A DNA stretch of 64,000 nt from G965227875 sp965227875 (GTDB lineage Bacteria > Pseudomonadota > Alphaproteobacteria > Rhizobiales > JAJFHC01), in NCBI GenBank assembly GCA_965227875.1, contig OZ245783.1, positions 2,666,001-2,730,000 on the forward strand, given 5' to 3'. The notes beneath the pieces were generated by a model. The model was not told the DNA's origin, did not search any database, and worked only from the letters and a program-made list of their open reading frames with translations. The number at the start of each line of letters is the position of its first letter. Within the stretch, counting starts at the first letter, position 1. Both the position numbers and the translations under genes were made by a program. Shown here in pieces: positions 45,301 through 54,069 of this stretch.

Positions 45301-46038
45301 TTCGACGGCATCGTCCTCGTTGTAGCGGGGCCGGCGCTCGGCCTGTTCCAGACGGCGCGACAGGTCGGAGATGCGGCCTTCCAGCGCGTTGAGCACGGCG
45401 GATTCCTGGCGAACGCGGTCGCCGGGATCCGACGTCAGGCGCCGCCCGAGCTCGTTCATCCGCTCCTCGATCGTGCGCACGGTCTCGTTCGTGCGGCGCT
45501 CCGACCGTTCGATCTGGTCCACGAGGTCGCGCATCGCCTGTTCGGACGCGTGATAAAGACCCGAATCACCGGAACCGGACCGAGCCGGTCCATGTCGGTC
45601 GTCGCGGTGGTCCCGCGGCTCGGAAATCTGGTCCAGCCGGCGGCCGAACTCTTCCAGCACGCGCGCGGACTGGCGTTCGCTGCGCTCCACGCGGTCGACG
45701 AGGCCCCTGACGGCCTCCGACACCGGATCGAGATCGATCTTGGGCTGGACGACGCGCGGGATCGCCGGCTCGGCCTGGCGCCGCGCCAGTTCATTGAGTT
45801 GGGCGGAAAGCTCGTCGATGCGCGAACGCACGGAATTGTCGCCCGCTTCCGTCGCCCTGTATCTGCGGCTTTCGGTGTCTTCGCGCGTACGGACAGTCGC
45901 CGCGCCCGCGTCGGACTGCCGGAGCGCGCTGCTGATCCATTCGTCGAGACTGACGCCGGAACGGCGCGCGGCATCCTCGGCCGCGTCGCGAAGCTCAGGG
46001 CTTATACTTTCGATACTCCAGGGACGTTCGGGATTCAT
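42373..46038 (-). CDS. PodJ-like polar protein with coiled coil, SEL1 repeats and peptidoglycan-binding domain
   Basis: A 1221-residue protein. After a short helical N-terminus (SPELRDAAEDAARRSGVSLD) comes a long cytoplasmic coiled coil with many Leu/Ile heptads (about residues 60-600), a Pro-rich linker, one membrane span (TILLAAAAALLAIGALSSM, about 755-773), then periplasmic SEL1/TPR-like repeats (about 940-1120, for example AQFEIAVRYTDG, AQYRLGTLYEKG, AMHNLAVIYASK). The C-terminus is a peptidoglycan-binding domain (GYRAGPPDGILGPQTRDAIR). The order matches the Caulobacter polarity factor PodJ, so a role at the cell pole linked to the wall is likely. The start at 46038 is preceded by AGGG. 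An ATG at 46140 is possible but lacks support. Confidence 0.88.
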   Translation of the reverse strand: MNPERPWSIESISPELRDAAEDAARRSGVSLDEWISSALRQSDAGAATVRTREDTESRRYRATEAGDNSVRSRIDELSAQLNELARRQAEPAIPRVVQPKIDLDPVSEAVRGLVDRVERSERQSARVLEEFGRRLDQISEPRDHRDDRHGPARSGSGDSGLYHASEQAMRDLVDQIERSERRTNETVRTIEERMNELGRRLTSDPGDRVRQESAVLNALEGRISDLSRRLEQAERRPRYNEDDAVERKLAELADRVAQAERARGNPAQGRFARDEMSGAHGLQANGNFASRTDLQRIQRHINDIVARLDEPNPVAADRSLTSMQREIASLSQSLSTLQSSAASNREVQTLKQAIDNISAQLKDASRSTYDPTPALDRIQGEVKTLSQSIADLTINTVSPKEMQALREGLEEIRGQLHGHMAEAGAGADTSQMREEISAINEMLAQIRNEAASASEVENLRALLDQMSAQVGSADSGSDREMFQALEYRLSELSERLDQTAQQSVPMSQIIELENRLQDLDARISSQGGGSDNPNVEALEAQISALSDRLTAAEQRGFSGGDVDVPAIEALERGLQAVQANAETADKRTQETLEAVHETLQKVVTRLASLDDAPEGTSAVMSEAREALSESLNRMSDIPAVPDVRMPPVPDFQVPPRPEQPAPPQQAGQIEPTFAAAPDIRLDPVGSAAQEPAAPPLSGITRTDDFIAAARRAAQAANTTSAPEPKKSRFSFNLLSRGAKKDAPADKEKEPKSGTKRTILLAAAAALLAIGALSSMNLMSGKGLPVIGKSSPPVIAPDGKSGPAKALPGKANKVMMEQSNAVETISPVIAQDIARVAPPPTDAEIADPISEVIKTSATGAPAGGIPNSSLSLGSAPETTASIPANPDQQAASAGPVSVTDFVSSSLMNAEEETNHTPVATQETKAPAAPIVGSIQQALPPAEIGPMDLRVAAASGDPKAQFEIAVRYTDGKLVEQDFRKAAFWYQKAAAKGLAPAQYRLGTLYEKGRGVPKDNSAARIWYERAAEKGNAKAMHNLAVIYASKSGDKPNFQKAALWFKSAAELGLTDSQFNLGVLHERGLGVQQDFTEAYKWFSIASERGDKGARDRMPLIERRLTQEEVLNIKLSVEDWMPNEQSQAANVVVMPEGGWGRTQTATPADGASSQMISHAQSLLNDMGYRAGPPDGILGPQTRDAIRAYQREQGLAATGAVTTELLEALANHPG

Positions 46039-46321
46039 TACAGGCCCTTCACTCCTGCTCGCCTTCCCCTCGCCGCCGCTCTCATGACCTGCTCCCGCAA
46101 TGTTGTCTGCCCCAAAAACCGGGAGCCGGACGAGCGGCAATTGGCGTTGCCGAATCCGAGCACTTCTCTGGCCCTAACAGTGTTTTGTCATGGTAAACAT
46201 TGCGTTAATGGATGTTCTTATTCTGGTCTGTGCACCGATCTTTCTCGGGCGACCGACATGCCGCCTCCCGGAGCGTGAAGACGTGATCAAACGGCACAAG
46301 ATCGCCACGGGACGAATAATC

Positions 46322-46351
46322 TTTACGTAAGCGTCAGGTTTTCGGTATGTT
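46322..46351 (+). promoter_or_regulatory. Candidate MerR/LiuR-type operator-promoter
   Basis: TTTACGTAAGCGTCAG (46322-46337) contains the perfect palindrome TTACGTAA and resembles the TTTACGT-ACGTAAA form associated with LiuR-type MerR regulators (as remembered). A TATGTT at 46346-46351 could be a -10 box with TTTACG as -35 and a spacer of 18, slightly long as in MerR promoters. It lies in the 391 bp between the PodJ-like and MerR genes, which otherwise shows no gene. Confidence 0.45.
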
Positions 46352-46429
46352 TTGTGTCGGAATTCGTGATTCACGGGTCTCGGGCGCGATGAACGTGCGG
46401 GACACGGACCTATCGAAAGCGGTGCGAAC

Positions 46430-46867
46430 ATGCAGGATTCTCCCGAATTTTCCGGCGGGGACGGCCGGAGAAAAAACCCGTCCTCCGGCAACGAATTCAC
46501 CATGACCCGGATGACGCGGGAGTTCGGCGTCACCGCCAGGACGCTGCGTCACTACGAGGAGAAGGGCCTCGTGATGCCGCGCCGCGCCGGCAGCAGCCGT
46601 TTTTTCGGCCCGCGCGACCGGGCGCGCCTGAAGCTCGTGCTTCAGGGAAAGCGGGTCGGCTTCTCCCTCGACGAGATCCGGGAAATGCTCGACCTCTACG
46701 ACCTGAAGGACGGACAGGAGACCCAGATGAAGGTGGCGCTCGAGAAATTCCGTGAACGCATCTCCCGGCTGGAGAGCCAGAAACGCGAGATCGACCGCGC
46801 CATCGCCGACCTGACGAGAACCTGCGACGTCATCAGCGGGCTCCTCCAGTCACGCCGGGCCTCCTGA
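46430..46867 (+). CDS. MerR-family regulator, LiuR-like
   Basis: A 145-residue regulator. The winged helix shows MTREFGVTARTLRHYEEKGLVMPRRAGSSRFFGPRDRARLKLVLQGKRVGFSLDEIREML, and a C-terminal coiled helix (FRERISRLESQKREIDRAIADL) makes the dimer. This matches the LiuR-like group that controls branched-chain or fatty acid degradation in proteobacteria. It heads the beta-oxidation operon with a 32 bp gap to the first dehydrogenase. The true start may be the inner ATG at 46502, since neither has a strong ribosome-binding site. Confidence 0.92.
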   Translation: MQDSPEFSGGDGRRKNPSSGNEFTMTRMTREFGVTARTLRHYEEKGLVMPRRAGSSRFFGPRDRARLKLVLQGKRVGFSLDEIREMLDLYDLKDGQETQMKVALEKFRERISRLESQKREIDRAIADLTRTCDVISGLLQSRRAS

Positions 46868-46899
46868 CCCCCCATCCGGACCAAAAGGGACCAACTGCC

Positions 46900-48690
46900 A
46901 TGACCGTCTACAACGCTCCGGTGCGCGACGCGCTCTTCCTCCTCAACGACGTGTTCTCCATCGACCGCTACGGCAACCTGCCCGGGTTCGCCGACGCCAC
47001 GCCGGATGTCGTCGAGGCGGTCCTGGAGGAGGCCGCGCGGATCGGCACCGAACTTCTCCATCCGCTTAATGCCGTCGGCGACCGCGAGGGATGCCGCTTC
47101 GAGAACGGCGACGTGCACACCCCTGTGGGGTTCCGGGACGCGTACCGGACCTACGTGGAGGGTGGCTGGACGGGGCTGTGCGCGGAGCCCGAATATGGCG
47201 GCCAGGGCCTGCCGTTCACGCTCGGCGCGGTGGTCGGCGAATTCAGGTCGGCGGCCAACATGGCCTTCGCCATGTATCCGGGTCTCAGCGAGGGCGCGGC
47301 GGCAGCGCTGTCGAAACACGGCACGAAGGAACAGAAGGAACTCTACCTGACCCGTCTCGTTTCCGGTGAATGGACCGGCACGATGAACTTGACCGAGCCC
47401 CATTGCGGCACCGACCTGGGGCTGATGCGAACGCGCGCGGAGCCGAACGACGATGGCTCCTATGCGATCACCGGGACCAAGATCTTCATCTCCGCGGGCG
47501 AACACGATCTCGCGGAGAACATTGTGCATCTCGTCCTCGCGAAGATCCCGGGCGGCCCCGAGGGCATCAAGGGCGTGTCGCTGTTCGTCGTGCCGAAGTT
47601 CCTGCCCGGCGATGACGGGTCTCCCGGCGCCAGGAACGGGGTCACGTGCGGTGCCATCGAGGAGAAGATGGGCATTCACGGCAACGCCACCTGCGTCCTC
47701 AATTACGAGGGCGCGAAGGGATGGCTCGTCGGAGAGGCTCACAAGGGCATGCGGGCCATGTTCACCATGATGAACGCCGCACGTCTCGGGGTCGGCGTAC
47801 AGGGCCTCGCGCAGTCCGATCTGGCTTACCAGAATGCCGTCGCCTACGCGCGCGAGCGCCTGCAGGGCCGCGCGCTCACCGGTCCTGCCGAACCGGACCG
47901 GCCCGCCGACCCGATCATCGTCCATCCCGACATCCGCCGGGTGCTCATGAACATCCGGTCCTTCAACGAGGCCGCACGCGCGCTCGTCGTCTGGACGGCA
48001 ATCCGCGAAGACGTCGCCCAGCGCGGGACCGACGAAGCCGAGCGCCAGAGCGCTGCCGACCACCTGGCCCTTCTGACGCCGGTGATCAAGGGCGTTCTCA
48101 CCGACACGGGTTTCGCCAATGCGGTCGCCGCGCAGCAGGTCTATGGCGGTCACGGCTATATCCGCGACAACGGCGTGGAACAGGTCGTCCGCGATGCCCG
48201 CATCGCGATGATCTACGAAGGCGCCAACGGGATCCAGGCGCTCGATCTCGTCGCGCGCAAGCTGCCGGCCGATGGCGGCCGGGCGCTCAAGGCCTTCCTG
48301 ACAGAGGTCGGTGGCTTCGCCGCCCGTCACGGGGCGGACGAAAAAATGCAGCCCTATGTCGCGCCCCTCGGGGCGGCCATGAAAGACCTCCAGGAGGCCA
48401 CCGGCTGGTTCATGGAAAACGCCATGACCGATCCCGACCAGGCCGCGGCCGGGTCCACCGACTACATGCATCTCTTCGGCCTTGTCGCGCTTGGCTACAT
48501 GTGGGCGCTCATGGCGAAGAGCGCGCGCGAGGCGCTTGACCGCGGTGAGGGCGATAAGGCTTTCTTCGAGGCCAAACTCGTGACGGGCCGCTATTTCATG
48601 GAACGTCTCCTGCCCGAGACGGCGGCGCACCTGTCGCGCATCCGGTCCGGCGCCGGCGCAATGATGGCGCTGGACGCGGAACAATTCTGA
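46900..48690 (+). CDS. Acyl-CoA dehydrogenase, long DmdC-like form
   Basis: FAD-dependent dehydrogenase of 596 residues that introduces a trans-2 double bond in acyl-CoA. It is the extended type (DmdC/AidB-like, with an extra C-terminal domain). Features are GLCAEPEYGGQGLP, the FAD/substrate segment MNLTEPHCGTDLGLMRTRA, ARLGVGVQGLAQSDLAYQNA and the catalytic-base region IYEGANGIQALDLV. DmdC proper works on methylmercaptopropionyl-CoA, but many relatives act on medium or long acyl-CoA; the substrate is not decided here. It starts the structural part of the operon. Confidence 0.93.
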   Translation: MTVYNAPVRDALFLLNDVFSIDRYGNLPGFADATPDVVEAVLEEAARIGTELLHPLNAVGDREGCRFENGDVHTPVGFRDAYRTYVEGGWTGLCAEPEYGGQGLPFTLGAVVGEFRSAANMAFAMYPGLSEGAAAALSKHGTKEQKELYLTRLVSGEWTGTMNLTEPHCGTDLGLMRTRAEPNDDGSYAITGTKIFISAGEHDLAENIVHLVLAKIPGGPEGIKGVSLFVVPKFLPGDDGSPGARNGVTCGAIEEKMGIHGNATCVLNYEGAKGWLVGEAHKGMRAMFTMMNAARLGVGVQGLAQSDLAYQNAVAYARERLQGRALTGPAEPDRPADPIIVHPDIRRVLMNIRSFNEAARALVVWTAIREDVAQRGTDEAERQSAADHLALLTPVIKGVLTDTGFANAVAAQQVYGGHGYIRDNGVEQVVRDARIAMIYEGANGIQALDLVARKLPADGGRALKAFLTEVGGFAARHGADEKMQPYVAPLGAAMKDLQEATGWFMENAMTDPDQAAAGSTDYMHLFGLVALGYMWALMAKSAREALDRGEGDKAFFEAKLVTGRYFMERLLPETAAHLSRIRSGAGAMMALDAEQF

Positions 48691-48708
48691 CTGGGGGACC
48701 CGAAGACC

Positions 48709-49866
48709 ATGTCCGTGCTCAACGTTGCCCGACCCGCCTGGATGACCGAGGAACTCGACATGCTGGCGGAAGCGTCCGCGCGCTTTTTCGAACGCGAACT
48801 CGTTCCCCACTACGAACGCTGGCAGAAGGAGGGCATCATCGCCCGGGAGGCCTGGGAAAAGGCAGGTGCGGCCGGCCTGCTCTGCGCCGCCATCCCCGAG
48901 GAGTACGGTGGCGCCGGCGGCACTTTCGCCCACGAGGCGATCATCATCGACCAGATCGGCAAGGCCGGCGTCGACAGTTTCGGTATTGCCCTCCACAACG
49001 CCATCGTCGCCCCCTACATCCTCCACTACGGCTCCGAGGAGCAGAAACGCAAGTGGCTGCCCAGGCTCGCCAGCGGCGAACTGATCGGCGCCATCGCCAT
49101 GACGGAGCCCGGCGCGGGCTCCGACCTCCAGGGCGTGCGCACGTCTGCCAAGCGTGACGGCAACCAGTACACGATCAGCGGTCAGAAGACCTTCATCACC
49201 AATGGCCAGCACGCCAACCTGATCGTCGTCGTGACCAAGACGGACCCGTCCGCGGGCGCGAAGGGGACGTCCCTCGTCGTGGTCGAGACCGACGAAGTCG
49301 AAGGCTTCCGCCGCGGGCGCAATCTTGACAAGATCGGGCTCAAGGCACAGGACACCTCCGAGCTCTTCTTCGACGACGTCAGGGTTCCGACGGCCAATCT
49401 GCTCGGCGGCGAGGAGGGCGAGGGGTTCGTCCAGCTGATGGAGCAGCTGCCCCAGGAACGTCATCTCATCGCCCTGCAGGCGATGGCCATGATCGAGGCG
49501 GCGCTCGAACAGACGATCGCCTATGTCAAGGAGCGCAAGGCCTTCGGTAAGGCGATCATCGATTTCCAGAACACCCAGTTCAAGCTCGCCGAATGCAAGA
49601 CCGAGGCGACGGTCGCGCGGGTCTTCTGCGACCATTGCACGGGCCTGCTGATCGACGGCACCCTCGATCCGACCACGGCGTCCATGGCCAAGTACTGGCT
49701 CACCGACCTGCAATGCAAGATCGTCGACGAGTGCCTCCAGCTTCACGGCGGTTACGGCTACATGAACGAGTATCCCATTGCCCGGATGTACCAGGACGCC
49801 CGCGTCCAGCGCATTTACGGCGGCACGAACGAGATCATGAAACTGCTCATCGCCCGCAGCCTCTGA
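48709..49866 (+). CDS. Acyl-CoA dehydrogenase
   Basis: Typical acyl-CoA dehydrogenase of 385 residues. Characteristic segments are LLCAAIPEEYGGAGG, IAMTEPGAGSDLQGVRTSA, VPTANLLGGEEGEGF and the C-terminal CLQLHGGYGYMNEYPIARMYQDARVQRIYGGTNEIMK, where the Glu base is expected in the YGGTNEI loop. It is the second dehydrogenase in the operon, 18 bp after the first, and probably handles a different chain length or branched acyl-CoA. Confidence 0.95.
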   Translation: MSVLNVARPAWMTEELDMLAEASARFFERELVPHYERWQKEGIIAREAWEKAGAAGLLCAAIPEEYGGAGGTFAHEAIIIDQIGKAGVDSFGIALHNAIVAPYILHYGSEEQKRKWLPRLASGELIGAIAMTEPGAGSDLQGVRTSAKRDGNQYTISGQKTFITNGQHANLIVVVTKTDPSAGAKGTSLVVVETDEVEGFRRGRNLDKIGLKAQDTSELFFDDVRVPTANLLGGEEGEGFVQLMEQLPQERHLIALQAMAMIEAALEQTIAYVKERKAFGKAIIDFQNTQFKLAECKTEATVARVFCDHCTGLLIDGTLDPTTASMAKYWLTDLQCKIVDECLQLHGGYGYMNEYPIARMYQDARVQRIYGGTNEIMKLLIARSL

Positions 49867-49912
49867 CGGTGCGCGCGGCGAAAAGCCATCCGAACGGAAA
49901 AGGAACCGGACC

Positions 49913-50551
49913 ATGGCCGAATACCAGCTCGATTGCTTTGCCCAGTCGGGCAACGCCTACAAGGCGGCGCTCATGCTCGAACTCTGCGGGGCGGACTGGG
50001 AGCCCCGCCTCGTCGACTTCTTCAACGGCGAGACCCGTACGCCGGCCTTCCGGCAGTCCAACATCATGGGCGAGGCGCCCGTCCTCCGCCACGGCGACCT
50101 GACGCTGACCCAGTCGGGCGTCATCCTCGATTACCTCGCCGAGACGTTCGGACGCTTCGGCTGGAGCGACGGCACCGAACGGCGCGAGATCATGCGCTGG
50201 ATCCTCTGGGACAATCACAAGTTCACGAGCTACACCGGGACCTACCGCTTTCTCAATCACCTCGCGAAGACCGGCGATCCGGCTGTGATCGCGTTTCTCC
50301 GCTCGCGCGCGGAAGCCGCGTGGAAGGTTCTCGACACCCATCTCGACGGCCGCGACTATGTCGCCCTGGATCGGCTGACGCTGGCCGACATCTCGCTGTG
50401 CGGTTACTGCTATTTCGCCGACGAGATCGGTGTCGACTGGGCGCGCGACCACCCCCATATACAGTCCTGGCTCGACCGCATCTCGAGCCAGCCCGGCTGG
50501 AAACACCCCTATGACCTGATGCCGGGCCACCCGCTGCCCGCCGGCGGATAG
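49913..50551 (+). CDS. Glutathione S-transferase family protein
   Basis: A 212-residue soluble protein with an N-terminal thioredoxin-like GST domain (QLDCFAQSGNAYKAALMLEL; GEAPVLRHGDLTLTQSGVILDYLAE, where the glutathione-binding Q-S pair is seen) and a helical C-terminal domain (FLRSRAEAAWKVLDTHLDGRDYV; LTLADISLCGYCYFADE). It lies in the beta-oxidation operon between a dehydrogenase and the thiolase. Its role there is not clear; detoxification or an isomerase function is possible. Confidence 0.93.
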   Translation: MAEYQLDCFAQSGNAYKAALMLELCGADWEPRLVDFFNGETRTPAFRQSNIMGEAPVLRHGDLTLTQSGVILDYLAETFGRFGWSDGTERREIMRWILWDNHKFTSYTGTYRFLNHLAKTGDPAVIAFLRSRAEAAWKVLDTHLDGRDYVALDRLTLADISLCGYCYFADEIGVDWARDHPHIQSWLDRISSQPGWKHPYDLMPGHPLPAGG

Positions 50552-50591
50552 CCGCCGGCACGGCCTCCGTTCTTTCAAGGAAGGTTGATCC

Positions 50592-51809
50592 ATGACCGAC
50601 TGTTTCATCTACGATCACGTGCGGACCCCGCGCGGACGCGGCAAGAAGGACGGAAGTCTCCATGAGGTGACCGCCCTCGAGCTGGCGTCGCAGTCGCTGC
50701 GGGCCCTGCGCGATCGCAACGAACTGGACACCGCGCTGGTGGAGGACGTGGTCCTGGGCTGCGTCGATCCTGTCGGCGAGGCAGGTGGCGACATTGCCCG
50801 CATGGCCGCCATCGATGCGGGGTACGACGAGCGGGTCGCCGGGGTGCAGATCAACCGCTTCTGCGCATCCGGCCTCGATGCGGTCAATTTCGCGTCCGCC
50901 CAGATCATGTCGGGCCAGCAGCGGATGGCCGTCGGTGGCGGCGTGGAGTCCATGAGCCGCATCGGCATCGGTGCGTCCGGCGGGGCGTGGCCGGTCGACC
51001 CGAAAGCCGCGATCAGGGCCTACTACACGCCCCAGGGCATCAGCGCCGACATGATCGCCACGCGCCAGGGTTTCTCCCGCGACGATGTCGACGCCTATGC
51101 CGTTGAAAGCCAGAAACGGGCCGAGGCAGCCTGGTCCGACGGCCGCTTCGCGAGATCGGTCGTTCCCGTGACCGATATCAACGACCTCGTGATTCTCGAC
51201 CGCGACGAACACATGCGGGCCGATACCACGATGCAGTCCCTGGCCGCCCTCAGGCCGTCCTTCGCCGAAATGGGAGACCAGGCCGGGTTCGACGCGGTCT
51301 CCATCGCCCGCTACCCGGAGGTCGAGGCGATCAACCACGTGCACCATGCCGGCAACTCGTCCGGCATCGTCGACGGCGCGGCGGCCGTACTGCTCGGCAA
51401 TGCGGAGGCGGGAAAGGCGGCGGGGCTCAGGCCCCGCGCCCGCATCCGCGGTTTCGCCAATATCGGAACCGAGCCGAGCATCATGCTCACCGGCCCGGTG
51501 GACGTGACCCGGAAACTTCTCGACCGCCTGGACATGAAGATCGACGATATCGACCTGTTCGAGGTCAACGAGGCCTTCGCCTCCGTCGTGCTCTACATGA
51601 TGCAGGCCTTCGACATTCCCCATGACCGCGTCAACGTGAATGGCGGCGCCATCGCCATGGGCCATCCGCTCGGAGCCACGGGAGCGATGATCCTCGGCAC
51701 CGTGCTCGACGAACTCGAGCGCCGGGATCTCGACACCGCGCTGGTGACCCTGTGCATCGGCGCAGGCATGGGGACCGCGACCGTGATCGAACGGGTCCGG
51801 GGAGAGTGA
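50592..51809 (+). CDS. Acetyl-CoA C-acyltransferase (thiolase)
   Basis: Thiolase of 405 residues, cleaving 3-ketoacyl-CoA or joining acetyl-CoA. The nucleophile cysteine is in NRFCASGLDAVNFAS (about residue 91), with GGVESMSRIG, the C-terminal GGAIAMGHPLGATGAMI histidine motif and the second cysteine in LCIGAGMGTATVIE. A ribosome-binding site AAGGAAGG precedes the ATG. It sits 1 base before the multifunctional protein gene, together completing beta-oxidation. Confidence 0.96.
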   Translation: MTDCFIYDHVRTPRGRGKKDGSLHEVTALELASQSLRALRDRNELDTALVEDVVLGCVDPVGEAGGDIARMAAIDAGYDERVAGVQINRFCASGLDAVNFASAQIMSGQQRMAVGGGVESMSRIGIGASGGAWPVDPKAAIRAYYTPQGISADMIATRQGFSRDDVDAYAVESQKRAEAAWSDGRFARSVVPVTDINDLVILDRDEHMRADTTMQSLAALRPSFAEMGDQAGFDAVSIARYPEVEAINHVHHAGNSSGIVDGAAAVLLGNAEAGKAAGLRPRARIRGFANIGTEPSIMLTGPVDVTRKLLDRLDMKIDDIDLFEVNEAFASVVLYMMQAFDIPHDRVNVNGGAIAMGHPLGATGAMILGTVLDELERRDLDTALVTLCIGAGMGTATVIERVRGE

Positions 51810-51810
51810 C

Positions 51811-54030
51811 ATGAAACTGAAGAGCTTCTCCTTCGACGTCGATCCCGAAGGCATTGCCGTCGCCGTGTGGGATTTGCCCGACCGGTCCATGAACCTTCTG
51901 ACGGAGGAGACGATCGCCGAAATCGGTTCGATCGCCGGCCGCCTCGAAGACGACAGCGCCATAACCGGACTGGTCATCACCAGCGGCAAACCGGCTTTCT
52001 GCGCCGGCGCCGATCTGGCGATGATGGAAGCGCACACGGCGAAACTCGCGGCGGCTCTGGAAAGCGGCGAGGATCCGCGCGAGGCCGTCGGCGCCCTGTT
52101 CGAGGGCATCCAGTCCTTCTCGCGCGTCATCCGCCGGCTCGAGACCGCGGGCAAACCGGTCGTCGCGGCGCTGAACGGTACCGCGCTCGGGGGCGGCTTC
52201 GAACTCGCGCTGGCCTGCCATCACCGCATCGTGGCCGACAACCCGAAAGCCAAACTGGGCCTGCCGGAATCCCGTGTCGGTCTGCTTCCCGGCGGTGGCG
52301 GCACCCAGCGGCTGCCCCGTCTCATCGGCGCGGCCGAGGCGCTCAAGCTCATGCTTCAGGGACGCAGCCTCGATCCTAAGGCCGCCCTGAAGGCGGGCCT
52401 GGTCGACGCCGTCGTGCCCGGGCAAGACCTCGTCACCGAAGCAAAGGCCTGGATCCGGTCCAATCCGGAAGCCGTGCAACGCTGGGACGTGAAGGGGTGG
52501 AAGGTCCCCGGCGGCTTGCCCTATTCCCCCGGCGGCATGATGACCTGGATGGCCGCCAACGCGCTCTACCGGCGCGAAACCGGCGACAACTACCCCGCCC
52601 AGAGAGCGATCATGTCCTGCGTCTATGAAGGGCTTCAGGTCCCGATCGACACCGGCCTGCGCATCGAGGCGCGGTATTCCACATGGTTGCTGCGCCAGCC
52701 GGAGACCGGCGCCATGATACGTTCGCTCTTTCTGTCCATGCAGGAACTGGGCAAGGGCGCGCGCCGGCCGCCGGATCCGTCTCCCTTCAAGATCACGAAA
52801 CTCGGAGTGCTGGGAGCCGGCATGATGGGGGCCGGCATCGCGAATGTTTCCGCGCAGGCGGGCATGGAGGTCGTCCTGCTCGACCGCGACGACCACAGTG
52901 CCGCGCGCGGCAAGGCCCATGCTGCCGAACAGCTCGCGCAGGCCGTGGCCCGCGGGCGGATCGACGAGGACGGCGCCAGGGCGGTGCTCGGCCGCATCCA
53001 TCCGACCGCGGACTTCGACGACCTGAAGGGTTGCGAGCTGGTGATCGAGGCGGTCTTCGAGGATCGCGCGATCAAGGCGGAGGTCACAAGTGCGGCGGAA
53101 GCCCGCCTGGTCCCGTCGTCGGTCTTCGCATCCAACACCTCGACCCTCCCCATCACCGGGCTGGCGGAGGCGAGCGCGCGGCCGGACCGTTTCATCGGCA
53201 TTCACTTCTTTTCGCCGGTGGAGAAGATGATGCTGGTGGAAATCATCGTGGGTGAACAGACCGGCGAGGAAGCCCTCGCCGCGGCGCTCGACTATGTCCG
53301 CGCGATCCGCAAGACGCCCATCGTCGTGAACGATTCGCGCGGCTTCTACACCTCGCGCGTTGTTGCGACCTACATAGCCGAGGGTCACCACATGCTGGCC
53401 GAAGGCATTCCGCCGGCGCTGATCGAGAATGCGGGCCGCATGGCCGGCATGCCGGTGGGTCCGCTCGCGCTCAACGACGAGGTCAGCATCGAACTGGCCT
53501 ATCGGATTGCCCTGGCCGCCAAGGCGGATCTTGGAGACGCATATGTTCCGGACGCCCGCGACGCCCTGCTGGAGGAGATGGTCGACAGGCGCGGCCGTCT
53601 CGGCCGCAAGAACGCGAAGGGCTTCTACGACTATCCCGAGGGCGGCCGCAAGCGCCTGTGGCCGGGCCTCGGGGAGGTTGCGCCCGTCACCGAGGCGGGC
53701 AGGACGGCGGATGTCGAGGACCTCAAGACCCGATTTCTCGCCATACAGGCGGTCGAAACGGCGCGCTGTTTCGAGGAAAGCGTGCTGACGGATGTGCGCG
53801 ACGCCGATGTCGGCGCGATCCTCGGCTGGGGGTTCGCGCCCTTCACGGGCGGGCCGCTCAGTTACATCGACATGACGGGCCCGGCCCGCTTCGTCGCCCT
53901 GTGCGAACGCCTCGCCGGGCGCCACGGCGACCGTTACGCGCCCAATGCCCTCCTGAAGGATCTCGCGTCGGCGGGCGAGCTGTTCTATACACGTTTCGAT
54001 CCGCGCGGAGCTCGTGCCGACGCCGCCTGA
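51811..54030 (+). CDS. Enoyl-CoA hydratase / 3-hydroxyacyl-CoA dehydrogenase fusion (FadB/FadJ type)
   Basis: Multifunctional beta-oxidation protein of 739 residues. Residues 1 to about 190 are a crotonase domain with the oxyanion segment FCAGADLAMME, ALNGTALGGGFELALACHH and GLLPGGGGTQRLPRLIGAAEAL. After a linker, a Rossmann domain starts at KLGVLGAGMMGAGIANVSAQ (about residue 330), followed by the dehydrogenase signature (about residues 452-470, with FIGIHFFSPVE) and two C-terminal domains ending near residue 735. It lies right after the thiolase, forming the second half of a trifunctional-like complex. Confidence 0.96.
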   Translation: MKLKSFSFDVDPEGIAVAVWDLPDRSMNLLTEETIAEIGSIAGRLEDDSAITGLVITSGKPAFCAGADLAMMEAHTAKLAAALESGEDPREAVGALFEGIQSFSRVIRRLETAGKPVVAALNGTALGGGFELALACHHRIVADNPKAKLGLPESRVGLLPGGGGTQRLPRLIGAAEALKLMLQGRSLDPKAALKAGLVDAVVPGQDLVTEAKAWIRSNPEAVQRWDVKGWKVPGGLPYSPGGMMTWMAANALYRRETGDNYPAQRAIMSCVYEGLQVPIDTGLRIEARYSTWLLRQPETGAMIRSLFLSMQELGKGARRPPDPSPFKITKLGVLGAGMMGAGIANVSAQAGMEVVLLDRDDHSAARGKAHAAEQLAQAVARGRIDEDGARAVLGRIHPTADFDDLKGCELVIEAVFEDRAIKAEVTSAAEARLVPSSVFASNTSTLPITGLAEASARPDRFIGIHFFSPVEKMMLVEIIVGEQTGEEALAAALDYVRAIRKTPIVVNDSRGFYTSRVVATYIAEGHHMLAEGIPPALIENAGRMAGMPVGPLALNDEVSIELAYRIALAAKADLGDAYVPDARDALLEEMVDRRGRLGRKNAKGFYDYPEGGRKRLWPGLGEVAPVTEAGRTADVEDLKTRFLAIQAVETARCFEESVLTDVRDADVGAILGWGFAPFTGGPLSYIDMTGPARFVALCERLAGRHGDRYAPNALLKDLASAGELFYTRFDPRGARADAA

Positions 54031-54069
54031 CGGCCGCTCCGGGAACCGAAACATGGGAGTTTGACCGCC